Assembly: GCF_024397975.1 (NCBI RefSeq)
Contig: NZ_CP073745.1
Coordinates: forward strand, 3,188,501-3,252,500
From: Bacterioplanoides sp. SCSIO 12839
GTDB taxonomy: Bacteria; Pseudomonadota; Gammaproteobacteria; Pseudomonadales; Oceanobacteraceae
Direction of reading: 5' to 3'
Length of the DNA stretch: 64,000 nt
The position numbers and the translations under genes were made by a program. The notes under the pieces are model-generated. The model had not been told where the DNA came from. It was given only the letters and a program-made list of their open reading frames with translations, and made no database searches. Positions 17,868 to 26,893 of this stretch are shown here, piece by piece; position 1 is the first letter of the stretch, and the number at the start of each line of letters is the position of its first letter.

Positions 17868-17982
17868 GAGAGGTTCACACCAGAGTTATTCTCGCAACAC
17901 GCTGCAAGTACATCCTTGTAAGCTCTCGCGCAGCATCCCTGCTGCCCAAGGCTGCTCTGAATAACTCTGATGTTAACCTCTC
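17868..17982. repeat. Two-hairpin palindromic element (copy 1) in purH-purD gap
   Basis: Outer arms at 17868-17891 and 17959-17982 are complementary over 24 bases with two mismatches. Between them lie two small hairpins: GCAGC / GCTGC around a six-base loop ATCCCT, and TACA / TGTA around TCCT. Read on the minus strand the loops contain AGGGAT and AGGA, like the copies at 44.6-52.8 kb. Confidence 0.7.
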
Positions 17983-18033
17983 CCACCTTGAAACCGTAAT
18001 TTCACTCAGATTTGAGTGGGAGATGAAAGGGTT

Positions 18034-18114
18034 CTGAGCAAGGCAAAAGCTGAAGAAAAAGCGGAGCTTAGTGCGCTAAGTGAGCATTTTGATGAAGCTT
18101 TTAACACCGCTCAG
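18034..18114. repeat. Concentric palindrome before purD
   Basis: Three nested inverted repeats share a centre near 18074: CTGAGC / GCTCAG (18034, 18109), AAAAGCT / AGCTTTT (18045, 18096) and CTTAG / CTAAG around TGCG (18067-18080). A separate small hairpin CACTCA / TGAGTG lies at 18003-18018. In RNA the region before purD would be highly structured. Similar concentric structure is seen at 44353-44617. Confidence 0.6.
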
Positions 18115-18143
18115 GAGCGTTTCAGACCCACGTAAGGAAAATT

Positions 18144-19430
18144 ATGAAAGTTCTAATAATCGGCTCTGGCGGCCGCGAACACGCACTGGCCTGGAAAGCA
18201 CTGCAATCTCCACTGGTTGAAAAAGTCTTCGTCGCACCCGGTAACGCCGGTACGGCACGTGAAGACAACATGGAAAACGTCGCCATCGACGTGATGGCAT
18301 TTGATGAACTGGAAGCGTTCGCCAAAGCCAATGATATTGGCCTGACCATCGTTGGCCCGGAAGCGCCGTTAGTCGACGGTCTGGTAGATCAATTCGCTGC
18401 TGCAGGCCTGAAAGCCTTCGGCCCAAGCAAAGGCGCGGCACAGCTGGAAGGTTCTAAAGCCTTCACCAAAGACTTCCTCGCTCGTCAGAATATCCCAACC
18501 GCGGACTACCAGAACTTCACCGAAGTTGAGCCTGCTCTGGCTTACCTACGTGAGAAAGGCGCTCCTATCGTAGTTAAGGCTGACGGTCTGGCTGCGGGTA
18601 AAGGTGTGATTGTTGCCGAGACTCTGGAACAAGCCGAAGAAGCCGTCAAAGACATGCTGTCGGGCAACGCCTTTGGTGATGCCGGTTGTCGTGTGGTGAT
18701 TGAAGAGTTCCTGACCGGCGAAGAAGCCTCTTTCATCGTGATGGTGGATGGCAAAAACATTCTGCCAATGGCTACCAGCCAAGATCACAAACGTGTGGGT
18801 GACGGCGATACTGGCCCAAATACGGGTGGCATGGGTGCTTACTCCCCTGCTCCGGTTGTAACGCCAGAAATTCACGACCGTATTATGGCCGAAGTGATTC
18901 GCCCAACTGTTGACGGTATGGCTGCGGAAGGTAACGACTACACTGGCTTCTTGTACGCAGGTCTGATGATCAACGAATCTGGCGCGCCAAAGGTAATCGA
19001 ATACAACTGCCGCTTCGGTGACCCTGAAACTCAACCCATCATGATGCGTATGCAGTCGGATATGGTGGCTCACTGCTTAGCCGCATTAGACGGCAAACTG
19101 GATCAGGAAACCACTCAGTGGGACCCTCGTGCTTCCATGGGAGTAGTTCTGGCGGCTGGCGGTTACCCGGCGTCATACAACAAAGGCGATGTAATCAGCC
19201 TGCCAACCAATGATGGCACTGACCGCAAAGTGTTCCACGCCGGTACAAAACTGGACGGCGATAATGTTGTCACTGCCGGTGGACGTGTATTATGTGCAAC
19301 AGCACTTGGGAACAGCGTCAGTGAAGCTCAACAACAAGCGTATGAGTTGACTGCACAGATCGACTGGAAAGATGTCTTCTACCGTAAAGACATCGGCTAC
19401 CGTGCGATTGCTCGCGAACAGAAGTCATAA
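18144..19430 (+). CDS. purD: Phosphoribosylamine-glycine ligase
   Basis: ATP-grasp enzyme joining glycine to 5-phosphoribosylamine in purine synthesis. The 428-residue protein begins MKVLIIGSGGREHALAWK and contains the family motifs VVKADGLAAGKGV, TSQDHKRVGDGDTGPNTGGMGAYSP and NCRFGDPETQ. An AAGGAAA site precedes the ATG. It follows purH in the common purH-purD order. Confidence 0.97.
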   Translation: MKVLIIGSGGREHALAWKALQSPLVEKVFVAPGNAGTAREDNMENVAIDVMAFDELEAFAKANDIGLTIVGPEAPLVDGLVDQFAAAGLKAFGPSKGAAQLEGSKAFTKDFLARQNIPTADYQNFTEVEPALAYLREKGAPIVVKADGLAAGKGVIVAETLEQAEEAVKDMLSGNAFGDAGCRVVIEEFLTGEEASFIVMVDGKNILPMATSQDHKRVGDGDTGPNTGGMGAYSPAPVVTPEIHDRIMAEVIRPTVDGMAAEGNDYTGFLYAGLMINESGAPKVIEYNCRFGDPETQPIMMRMQSDMVAHCLAALDGKLDQETTQWDPRASMGVVLAAGGYPASYNKGDVISLPTNDGTDRKVFHAGTKLDGDNVVTAGGRVLCATALGNSVSEAQQQAYELTAQIDWKDVFYRKDIGYRAIAREQKS

Positions 19431-19448
19431 CTCTGTCAGCGTTTGAAT

Positions 19449-19482
19449 AAAAACCAGCAAGCCTAAGCGGCTGCTGGTTTTT
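19449..19482 (+). terminator. Rho-independent terminator after purD
   Basis: An 11-bp stem AAAAACCAGCA / TGCTGGTTTTT encloses a 12-base loop and ends in T residues, 19 bases after the purD stop. Confidence 0.88.
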
Positions 19483-19511
19483 ACCGCCAATGAAGACCCG
19501 GAGATTCATGG

Positions 19512-21911
19512 ATGAAGCTGTTCGCCTTCAGCCGCCTTTATTGCCTCATCACCTGCCTGTTTAAAGGCGACGCCACTCTGTTTTTTGGTAGAGTGTTTTT
19601 TGGCAGAGCGTTTTTGGGCAAAGTCTGCTTGTGGTTTATTCTGCTGTGCTCAGTAGACAACGCCCTCGCTTCAACAAATCCCTTGTTGATTCCCAACGAA
19701 TCTTTTGATTTTGTGGTAACCCCATACGTCTCTGTGTACGAAGATACCAGTGCAGAGATGACCATCGATTCCATGTTAAATATGGAACAACAGTTACGTT
19801 TTACTCCCAGCCATTCTAATAAGCTGAAATTTGGCGTCACCGAGTCGACCTATTGGTTGCGAATTAGTATTACCAACCTCTACAGCGATACACGCCAGGC
19901 CGTACTAAGTTTATCCAACCCGACACTTGGCAGCGTCTCGCTCTACAACATCAGCAATAGCCGTGAGCCACAAATTTATAACCATCGTAATCAGATGGGA
20001 GGGTATTTGCAGGCCTACCCGTTTTTGTTGGAAATTCCGGCCAATACCACCGAAAGCTACCTGATACGCATCAGCTCTAGCACCAGTATTAACACCACTC
20101 TGAAGCTGGCGAGTCTCGATGGTTTCTTATTCAATGAACAATGGGATTTCATTATTCAGGGGCTGACCATTGGTTTTATTCTGGCCAGCTTACTGTACTT
20201 TACCGCCACCTATTATCAACAGCGTTTGTACCTTGCGGCTTTCGCCGCCGGCTATACCCTGTGTTTATTCATTTACCTGCCGACCTGGTCCGGCCTGGCT
20301 GGCGTTTTATTTAATATTAGTCAAAACCATGTTGATACTATCAGCCACGTCTTTGCCAACCTGGCGGTCATCTGTTACCTCGGTGTGGTATACGCACTGG
20401 GCTGGCCAAACCCTGCAATTCGACGTGCCTTATTATCCTCTTGTGCCGCTTATCTACTGATCAGCTTTGGCTTTATGGCGACCATTGATACCGGCCTTAA
20501 ACTGCTTCTGTCGATGGGCTTTTTTATCGTCAGTATTCTGGTTTGCGTATTGCTGTTTTCAGGAACCAGTAAACAGCCGAAATCACAGCGTTGGATCGCT
20601 TACGGCGCCCTGGCTTATAGCCTGGTGATGCTAATGACGCTGATGACAGTAGAAAACCTGCTGTCACTGGAGCTTATTTATGAATGGGCCGTAGTGTTAC
20701 TACCAGCCTGTTTAATCAGTAGTTTGTTGATGGCTGTGGCCTGTTCATCCAAACGCCGCTCCGGAACCGATACTACCCCCGAACGCGAGCTGGTTGTCAG
20801 TTCTCGCATGTTGTCACACATCAGCCATGAACTGCGCTCACCAATTAACGGTGTTATTGGCATGGGAGAACTCTTAGCCGATACACCACTCAGCAACAAT
20901 CAGCGTGACTTCCTCGACACCATCAGTCAGGCCGGGCGCGATATGTTGCACGTCGTCAATCAGGTTTCTGACTTGGGCAAGGTCCGAAATAATCAGCTGG
21001 AACTGGAAAATCAGCCAGTACCGATAATTCCGTTGCTGAATAAAACCATTCAGCACTTTCAGCAGGAAGCCGTGCGCAAACAAATTGAGCTATTGGTCGA
21101 TGTTGACGATCAAACGCCGCAACGGGTGCTGAGCGATAAAGTCCACCTGCAATCGTTGCTACATACTTTGATCAGCAAACTCATGGCTTATACCGAGCAA
21201 GGCGAACTGGCGCTGATTTGTAAGCCTTATCAAACACCTTCGGCAGCTGGCCTTGCCATTCAGCTTCGGGTCACCGGCCATATCACTCGACCGGATGAAC
21301 TGAAACAAACGCTGATGATTCTCCAGCATCAACAGAATCTGATTCCCCGCAATTACGATAAACTCTGGAATATGCTGGTATTGCGCCGGGTACTGAAGCA
21401 CATGAAGGCCAACCTGGAGATTGAAAGTTTTGCCTTACACGGAGCGTCGCTGGCGCTTTATTTACCATTGGAAGCCGACCAGAGCACGGAGCCGCAACAA
21501 CAGGATGACAGCCTGATTGGCAAACGCATTCTGATCGTAGATGACAACGCTTCTGTACGTAACGTGATTGATAAACAGGTCAAACGTTGGGGAATGCGCA
21601 CCGACAGCACCTACAGCGGCAAGGAAGCATTGGCCATGATGCGCAATCAGGCCAACCTCAAAGAGCCGTTTGATTACATCATCATTGATCACGATATGCC
21701 ATTGATGAACGGCTTACAGCTCTCCGAGCGCATTACCAGTGATAAAGACATCGAACAGAAACCCGCCCGACTGATGCTGACCGGCATGAGCATCAGCCAT
21801 GTTCGCGAAGAAGCATTGGAAGCAGGCATTGAAACCCTGTTATCCAAACCCGCAGATCCGGAACAGCTGCGCCAGGCGCTGCTCAGCTTACGCGTAAGCG
21901 GCCTGCTCTGA
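19512..21911 (+). CDS. 7TMR-DISM hybrid sensor with degenerate kinase core and REC domain
   Basis: A 799-residue membrane sensor. A signal-anchor region is followed by a periplasmic DISMED2-like domain (about 55-195), seven predicted membrane helices (about 215-410), a HisKA domain with H439 in SHISHELRSPING, a CA-like domain and a C-terminal REC domain (VDDNAS, IIIDHDMPLMNG with D726 as likely acceptor). The CA domain has lost its ATP-binding residues. Where the N-box Asn residues should be, the sequence reads LLHTLISKLMAYT, and the glycine-rich boxes are gone although the LPL end survives. It may act as a phosphate acceptor or a conformational signal partner. Three 15-bp tandem repeats at 19581-19625 encode FFGRV, FFGRA and FLGKV near the N-terminus. 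Confidence 0.85.
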   Translation: MKLFAFSRLYCLITCLFKGDATLFFGRVFFGRAFLGKVCLWFILLCSVDNALASTNPLLIPNESFDFVVTPYVSVYEDTSAEMTIDSMLNMEQQLRFTPSHSNKLKFGVTESTYWLRISITNLYSDTRQAVLSLSNPTLGSVSLYNISNSREPQIYNHRNQMGGYLQAYPFLLEIPANTTESYLIRISSSTSINTTLKLASLDGFLFNEQWDFIIQGLTIGFILASLLYFTATYYQQRLYLAAFAAGYTLCLFIYLPTWSGLAGVLFNISQNHVDTISHVFANLAVICYLGVVYALGWPNPAIRRALLSSCAAYLLISFGFMATIDTGLKLLLSMGFFIVSILVCVLLFSGTSKQPKSQRWIAYGALAYSLVMLMTLMTVENLLSLELIYEWAVVLLPACLISSLLMAVACSSKRRSGTDTTPERELVVSSRMLSHISHELRSPINGVIGMGELLADTPLSNNQRDFLDTISQAGRDMLHVVNQVSDLGKVRNNQLELENQPVPIIPLLNKTIQHFQQEAVRKQIELLVDVDDQTPQRVLSDKVHLQSLLHTLISKLMAYTEQGELALICKPYQTPSAAGLAIQLRVTGHITRPDELKQTLMILQHQQNLIPRNYDKLWNMLVLRRVLKHMKANLEIESFALHGASLALYLPLEADQSTEPQQQDDSLIGKRILIVDDNASVRNVIDKQVKRWGMRTDSTYSGKEALAMMRNQANLKEPFDYIIIDHDMPLMNGLQLSERITSDKDIEQKPARLMLTGMSISHVREEALEAGIETLLSKPADPEQLRQALLSLRVSGLL
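19581..19625 (+). repeat. Three 15-bp tandem repeats in the sensor gene
   Basis: Units TTTTTTGGTAGAGTG, TTTTTTGGCAGAGCG and TTTTTGGGCAAAGTC follow one another in frame. They add basic-aromatic pentapeptides ahead of the signal-peptide core. The unit is a multiple of three, so copy changes would keep the frame. Confidence 0.7.
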
Positions 21912-21932
21912 ATCTATTGATAAGGATGGCGG

Positions 21933-23420
21933 TTAATCCGCCATCACCGCACGCCCCTGGGCCCACTGGCGTAAGCCACTCAACTGCTCGGCCATAGTGA
22001 CTGATAACGGCTGAGTGCGCTGTATTTCAGTCATCAGCATTTCGGTATTAATCACCTCATGATCCCCCAGACTGCGCACCGAATGCCAGGCTGATACCAC
22101 CACCTGCTCCAGCTCCGCACCGGAAAATCCGTCACTGACCTGGGCCAGCAGAGTCAGATCAAAACGCTCGGCATCTAACCCACGTTTTTCCATATGTAGA
22201 CGCAGAATTGCTTCCCGTACTTTAACCCCGGGCAGATCAACAAAGAATAATTCATCTAACCGGCCCTTACGCATTAACTCCGGCGGCAAGGCATGAATGT
22301 TATTGGCGGTGGCCACCACAAACACCTGCTCCTGATGCTCCGCCATCCAGGTTAACAAGGTGCCTAATAATCGCTGGCTGACTCCAGCATCATTGCTGTC
22401 CTGACCCAGGCCCTTTTCAACTTCATCCATCCACACCACACACGGTGACATCGTTTCTGCCAACTTCAGGGATTCACGCAGGTTACGCTCGGTTTCACCA
22501 AAAAATTTGTTATACAGAGCACCAAAGTCCAGCCGTAATAACGGAACGCCCCACGAGCCAGCGACGGCTTTGGCCGCCAGACTTTTACCACTGCCCTGCA
22601 CGCCAAATAACATCATTCCCCGTGGTCGCATCGAATCACCCGACTGCAAAAAAGCACTGCGCCGAGCTTCGAGCCAGGTTTTCATATTTTCCAGGCCAGC
22701 CACATCACCAAAACGGGCAGTGTCGTATTCAAAGCTCATCACTCCCTCCATATCCAGCAGCGCCATTTTGGCTTTGCTGACTTCTGGTACGTCATCCTGA
22801 GTTAACGCACCATCATCAACGATGGCGCCGCGCACCAGTCTCCGGGCATCTGAGAAGGTTAAGCCGCGCAGATTACTGACGATTTGCTGCAGGGTGGCTG
22901 AATCGGTTTTAACCTTACGACCACTGTGTTTGGCGTAACGCTGCGCCTCCTCTTTCACCAGAGATAACAGCTGACCTTCATCCGGGAGCTGTAAATCAAA
23001 GCGCATGGATAAACGCTGTACTTCCGCCGGGGCGTCAATCCGGTGACTGAGCAACACCAGGGTTTTCCCCATACGCTCATGCTGCAGCGCAATGTCTTTG
23101 ATCAGGCGAACAGTGAGCGGATCTTCGAGATATGGGTGTAAATCACACAGTACAAACAATCCGCCCTGATCCCGGGCCTTGATGCGTTTTAACGCATCCA
23201 CCGGCTGAAACGTCTCGTCGCCGCTGACTTCTTCGCCGAAGCCAAGCCGCCTCAGGCCATCGCTCACCGTCCACTGCTGTAATGCCAGACCACGTTTCAC
23301 TGCGATCCGGGTCAACAACTCAAGAACACGAGCTTCTTCGTGGGATTCGATCAGTAACAAAGGGGTGTTGCGATCCAGCATCAGGCCTAAATCGTGTAAA
23401 TCCTGCATGGTAGTTTCCAT
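21933..23420 (-). CDS. AAA+ ATPase (Ycf46/FtsH-like AAA domain)
   Basis: A 495-residue cytoplasmic protein. The N-terminal half (about 1-215) is a degenerate P-loop-like module. The C-terminal half is a classic AAA domain with Walker A GVQGSGKSLAAKA near 275, Walker B CVVWMDEVEKG, a sensor-1 region VFVVATANN and an arginine-finger region MRKGRLDELFFVDLPG. This is the architecture of Ycf46-type ATPases found in cyanobacteria and many proteobacteria, whose role is not settled. METTMQDL offers two starts (23420 and 23408). The gene is divergent from coq7 and faces the sensor gene. Confidence 0.85.
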   Translation of the reverse strand: METTMQDLHDLGLMLDRNTPLLLIESHEEARVLELLTRIAVKRGLALQQWTVSDGLRRLGFGEEVSGDETFQPVDALKRIKARDQGGLFVLCDLHPYLEDPLTVRLIKDIALQHERMGKTLVLLSHRIDAPAEVQRLSMRFDLQLPDEGQLLSLVKEEAQRYAKHSGRKVKTDSATLQQIVSNLRGLTFSDARRLVRGAIVDDGALTQDDVPEVSKAKMALLDMEGVMSFEYDTARFGDVAGLENMKTWLEARRSAFLQSGDSMRPRGMMLFGVQGSGKSLAAKAVAGSWGVPLLRLDFGALYNKFFGETERNLRESLKLAETMSPCVVWMDEVEKGLGQDSNDAGVSQRLLGTLLTWMAEHQEQVFVVATANNIHALPPELMRKGRLDELFFVDLPGVKVREAILRLHMEKRGLDAERFDLTLLAQVSDGFSGAELEQVVVSAWHSVRSLGDHEVINTEMLMTEIQRTQPLSVTMAEQLSGLRQWAQGRAVMAD

Positions 23421-23518
23421 TCCATATTGATGAGAACACTATATCAATATCTGAGCGAAGGTATCAGTGATGGCACATTTGCCTTAAAATTACCCTCTCA
23501 CTTCCAGAAGAAACTGCT

Positions 23519-24160
23519 ATGACTCGTCATTATTCGTTGTTCGATAAACTGATTCACAATGCCGACCAGGCTCTGCGCACCCTGATTCCCGGTGCCGCCA
23601 ATGAAGAGCGTCCTTCCCCGGCACAGTCCCGTGATTACAGTGAACTCTCGGAAGACGATAAAAAGCACGCCGCAGGCTTAATGCGTATTAACCATACCGG
23701 TGAAGTCTGCGCCCAGGCCTTGTATCAGGGTCAGGCACTGACGGCGAAGCTGCCCGAAGTACGGGAATCAATGGAAGAAGCCGCCCGTGAAGAAGTGGAT
23801 CATCTGGTGTGGTGTGAACAGCGTATTAACGAGCTGGGCGGTCATACCAGTTATCTGAACCCGTTGTTTTACGGCTTATCTTTTGGCATTGGTGCCGCTG
23901 CTGGCAAGGTGAGTGATAAGGTCAGCCTAGGGTTTGTTGCAGCGACAGAACAGCAGGTATGCAAACACCTGACAGAGCATTTGAGCAGCCTTCCAACTCA
24001 GGATGATAAAAGCAAAGCAGTGTTATTGCAGATGCTGGATGACGAAGCCAGACATGCCAGCGCCGCGCTGGATGCCGGTGGTTATCAGTTCCCACTTCCG
24101 GTTCGTTTTGCGATGTCGGGTATGGCAAAAGTGATGACCAAGTCCACCTACCGGATTTAG
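23519..24160 (+). CDS. coq7: 3-demethoxyubiquinol 3-hydroxylase Coq7 (di-iron)
   Basis: Ubiquinone-pathway monooxygenase that hydroxylates demethoxyubiquinol. The 213-residue protein contains the di-iron ligands in [32 protein letters not shown] and [11 protein letters not shown], the E-x2-H pattern of the family. The ATG at 23519 follows CCAGAAGAAACTGCT. Confidence 0.95.
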   Translation: MTRHYSLFDKLIHNADQALRTLIPGAANEERPSPAQSRDYSELSEDDKKHAAGLMRINHTGEVCAQALYQGQALTAKLPEVRESMEEAAREEVDHLVWCEQRINELGGHTSYLNPLFYGLSFGIGAAAGKVSDKVSLGFVAATEQQVCKHLTEHLSSLPTQDDKSKAVLLQMLDDEARHASAALDAGGYQFPLPVRFAMSGMAKVMTKSTYRI

Positions 24161-24230
24161 TTTTTTCTGGACTGCACTTTTTCTTAACTGCATTTTCTCT
24201 GGACTGCACTTTTTATACACTGCACTAAAG
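24161..24230 (+). repeat. Short degenerate tandem repeat after coq7
   Basis: About four units of roughly 16 bases share the core CTGCAC preceded by a T-rich run (CTGGACTGCACTTTTT, CTTAACTGCATTTT, CTGGACTGCACTTTTT, ACACTGCAC). The T-rich stretches may help terminate coq7 transcripts, but no strong hairpin is seen. Confidence 0.5.
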
Positions 24231-24347
24231 CAGTTCAGACCTTCCGATTCTAACGCCAGCTCTGAATAGACAGATTCAGAGTTAGTACAGCAAGCCTGCG
24301 GATTTATTTATAAGCTTTATCAGGTAACACCTGAAAGAGGACAGGCT

Positions 24348-24584
24348 GTGAATAAACCCGATCTGATTAGCCGAATACGTCGTTTTTACAACCTACCGGA
24401 AGATCACCCGGAGTTTCTCTGGACCCAAACACCGGCCTACCAAAAGCGCCTGGAACAAGTAAAAAATGGCTGGATTATTGCCGGACTACTGATGCTCAGT
24501 ATTGGCACCACTTCGTCCGTGGTTTTGATTTCAGCATTTGCCGGGTTTATGTCGCTGGCGTTTCTGGAGCGGGATGAATCGTGA
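24348..24584 (+). CDS. Small two-helix membrane protein, unknown function
   Basis: A 78-residue protein starting at GTG, with GAGG in AAAGAGGACAGGCT upstream. The N-terminal 40 residues are basic/polar; two hydrophobic stretches follow (NGWIIAGLLMLSIGTTSS and VVLISAFAGFMSLAFL), and the C-terminus is charged. I do not recognise a family. Confidence 0.6.
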   Translation: MNKPDLISRIRRFYNLPEDHPEFLWTQTPAYQKRLEQVKNGWIIAGLLMLSIGTTSSVVLISAFAGFMSLAFLERDES

Positions 24585-24598
24585 TATTCAGAAAAGAA

Positions 24599-24659
24599 AA
24601 AAGCCCGGTAACTTTTCAAAGCAGCAACAGGATGTGCTTTGAAAAGTTACCGGGCTTTT
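24599..24659. terminator. Long terminator hairpin sharing the intergenic repeat core
   Basis: A perfect 25-bp stem (24599-24623 with 24635-24659) closes an 11-base loop GCAACAGGATG, with A and T runs at the ends. It lies between the small membrane-protein gene and the convergent ilvH, so it can end both. The inner arm plus loop (TTTTCAAAGCAGCAACAGGA) is the same core seen in the two-hairpin elements at 44.6, 51.1 and 52.7 kb. Confidence 0.88.
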
Positions 24660-24675
24660 CAAATAGCGGTAAAGA

Positions 24676-25167
24676 TTACAAGCTCAATACCTTCTCACCA
24701 CGGGAAATACCGGAAACACCGGTACGAACCGTTTCTAATACCGAACCAGCACCCAGTGTTTCGATAAAGGCTTCCAGCTTGTCACTGGTGCCTGTCAGCT
24801 GAATGGTATAAACATTCGCAGTGACATCAACAATCTGACCACGGAAGATATCCGCGGTACGCTTAATTTCAGCGCGCTGAGCACCCACTGCTTTAACTTT
24901 AACCAACATCAGCTCACGCTCGATATGAGCACCTTCAGACAGGTCCACCAGCTTCACCACTTCAATCAGCTTATTCAGCTGCTTGGTGATTTGCTCAATC
25001 TTGCTGTCATCACCCACAGTGGTCATGGTCAGACGAGACAGGGTTTCGTCCTCCGTTGGTGCCACAGTTAAGGTTTCGATGTTGTAACCACGCTGGGCAA
25101 ATAAACCAACAACACGTGCCAAAGCACCAGGTTCGTTTTCCAGCAGGATAGAAATAATATGTCTCAT
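24676..25167 (-). CDS. ilvH: Acetolactate synthase small (regulatory) subunit
   Basis: Regulatory subunit giving valine feedback control of acetohydroxyacid synthase. The 163-residue protein has an N-terminal ACT domain (ISILLENEPGALARVVGLFAQRGYNIETLTV) and a C-terminal small-subunit domain. It starts one base after the end of the large subunit gene and is co-transcribed with it. It could equally be labelled ilvN. Confidence 0.95.
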   Translation of the reverse strand: MRHIISILLENEPGALARVVGLFAQRGYNIETLTVAPTEDETLSRLTMTTVGDDSKIEQITKQLNKLIEVVKLVDLSEGAHIERELMLVKVKAVGAQRAEIKRTADIFRGQIVDVTANVYTIQLTGTSDKLEAFIETLGAGSVLETVRTGVSGISRGEKVLSL

Positions 25168-25168
25168 A

Positions 25169-26893
25169 TCAGGTACGCTCCGTCTTGGTCAGCCACATAT
25201 CACGCATGGAACCAGTTGGTACCTGCATTGGGTAAACGTGTTCCGTTTCATCAACAGCAACGTCAAGGAACACAAGACGGTTTTTGTATTTACCAAATGT
25301 ATCTTCCAGCGCCTGTGGCAGTTCATCACGGGTTTTCACCTGAATACCCACATGGCCATAAGACTCAGCCAGCTTCACAAAGTCAGGCAGTGACTCCATG
25401 TAAGAATGGGAGTGACGACCTTCGTAGTTCATATCCTGCCACTGACGTACCATGCCCAGAGAGCCGTTGTTCAGACACAGAATTTTCACCGGAATGCCGT
25501 ACTGTAAACAGGTCGACAATTCCTGAATGTTCATCTGAATGGAGCCTTCGCCCGTCACACAAACAACCATTTCGTCCTGGAAGTTCAGTTTGACACCCAT
25601 TGCCGCCGGGAAACCAAAACCCATGGTTCCCAGACCACCGGAGTTAATCCAGCGATTTGGCTTATCAAACTTGTAATACTGAGCGGCAAACATCTGGTGC
25701 TGACCCACATCGGAAGTCACATAGGCATCACCTTTGGTAGCTTCCCACATGGCTTCGATCACTTCCTGAGGCTTCATCAGGCCGTTATCATTTTTCTCAT
25801 AACGCATGCCATGACGCTGACGCCATTCGTTCACTTGTGTCCACCAGGATTCCAGTGCCGCCTCGTCCGGCGTTTCTTCACTTTCATCCAGCAGCGCCAG
25901 CATCTCATCCAGTACACTGCCAACCGGACCAACAATCGGCACGTGCGCGTTGATGGTTTTAGAGATGGAAGACGGATCAATGTCGATATGAACAATGGTC
26001 GCTTCCGGGCAGAACTTGTTGGTTGCATTGGTTACACGGTCGTCAAAACGCGCGCCAACCGCGAGGATCACATCCGCATGGTGCATCGCCATATTGGCTT
26101 CGTACGTGCCGTGCATACCCAACATACCCAGGAAACGCTCACCGGTACCCGGATAAGCACCCAGGCCCATCAGAGTATTGGTGCACGGGAAGTTCAGGCG
26201 ATCAACCAGAGTACGCAATTTATCGGAGCTGCCATCGATGATCACACCACCACCAGCGTAAATAACCGGACGCTTGGCTTTGACCAGCAACTCAACGGCT
26301 TTTTTGATCTGACCCGCATGGCCACGTTGTGGCGGCGTGTAAGAGCGCAGCTTGATCTTCTTCGGATAGGAATACTCATACCGTTCGTTCGGCATGGTCA
26401 TGTCTTTCGGAATATCGATCAGAACCGGGCCAGGGCGACCAGTGCTGGCAATATGGAACGCTTTGGCAACAATCTCTGGAATATCTTCCGGACGACGTAC
26501 CGCAAAGCTGTGTTTAACCACCGGGCGGGAAATACCCAGCATGTCAGTTTCCTGGAAGGCGTCGTCGCCCACCAGATGGCTCATCACCTGACCAGAAATG
26601 ATGACCATTGGAATCGAATCGGTAAAAGCAGTTGCAATACCGGTAATGGTGTTGGTTGCGCCAGGACCCGAAGTCACCATTACAACACCTGGTTTGCCGG
26701 TCGCACGGGCATAACCATCAGCCATATGAGCAGCGGCTTGCTCGTGTCGGACCAGTACGTGTTTAACGGCGCTTTGTTTGTAGACTGCATCGTACACGTG
26801 TAGCAGAGAGCCACCCGGGTAACCATAAATGTATTCAACGCCTGACTCATGCAGCGCGCGAACTAACATATCTCCGCCGGAAAGTAATTCCAC
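25169..26893 (-). CDS. ilvI: Acetolactate synthase large (catalytic) subunit
   Basis: TPP-dependent condensation of pyruvate to acetolactate or 2-aceto-2-hydroxybutyrate, the first common step of branched-chain amino acid synthesis. The protein has the three TPP-enzyme domains, with the catalytic Glu in [19 protein letters not shown] and the TPP motif [18 protein letters not shown] prefer a GTG start at 26893, giving [14 protein letters not shown] like other IlvI proteins, with AGGA eight bases upstream. An in-frame ATG at 26908 would add five residues and overlaps that Shine-Dalgarno site. Confidence 0.95.
   Translation of the reverse strand: MELLSGGDMLVRALHESGVEYIYGYPGGSLLHVYDAVYKQSAVKHVLVRHEQAAAHMADGYARATGKPGVVMVTSGPGATNTITGIATAFTDSIPMVIISGQVMSHLVGDDAFQETDMLGISRPVVKHSFAVRRPEDIPEIVAKAFHIASTGRPGPVLIDIPKDMTMPNERYEYSYPKKIKLRSYTPPQRGHAGQIKKAVELLVKAKRPVIYAGGGVIIDGSSDKLRTLVDRLNFPCTNTLMGLGAYPGTGERFLGMLGMHGTYEANMAMHHADVILAVGARFDDRVTNATNKFCPEATIVHIDIDPSSISKTINAHVPIVGPVGSVLDEMLALLDESEETPDEAALESWWTQVNEWRQRHGMRYEKNDNGLMKPQEVIEAMWEATKGDAYVTSDVGQHQMFAAQYYKFDKPNRWINSGGLGTMGFGFPAAMGVKLNFQDEMVVCVTGEGSIQMNIQELSTCLQYGIPVKILCLNNGSLGMVRQWQDMNYEGRHSHSYMESLPDFVKLAESYGHVGIQVKTRDELPQALEDTFGKYKNRLVFLDVAVDETEHVYPMQVPTGSMRDMWLTKTERT

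Noticed and set aside
18546-19073. 175-codon minus-strand frame inside purD
   Set aside because: His-rich shadow sequence opposite the ATP-grasp domain; no independent support.
25697-26803. 368-codon open frame on the plus strand, antisense to ilvI
   Set aside because: It lies wholly within ilvI, has no domain I recognise, an unusual Arg/His-rich composition typical of antisense shadow frames, and no ribosome binding site.
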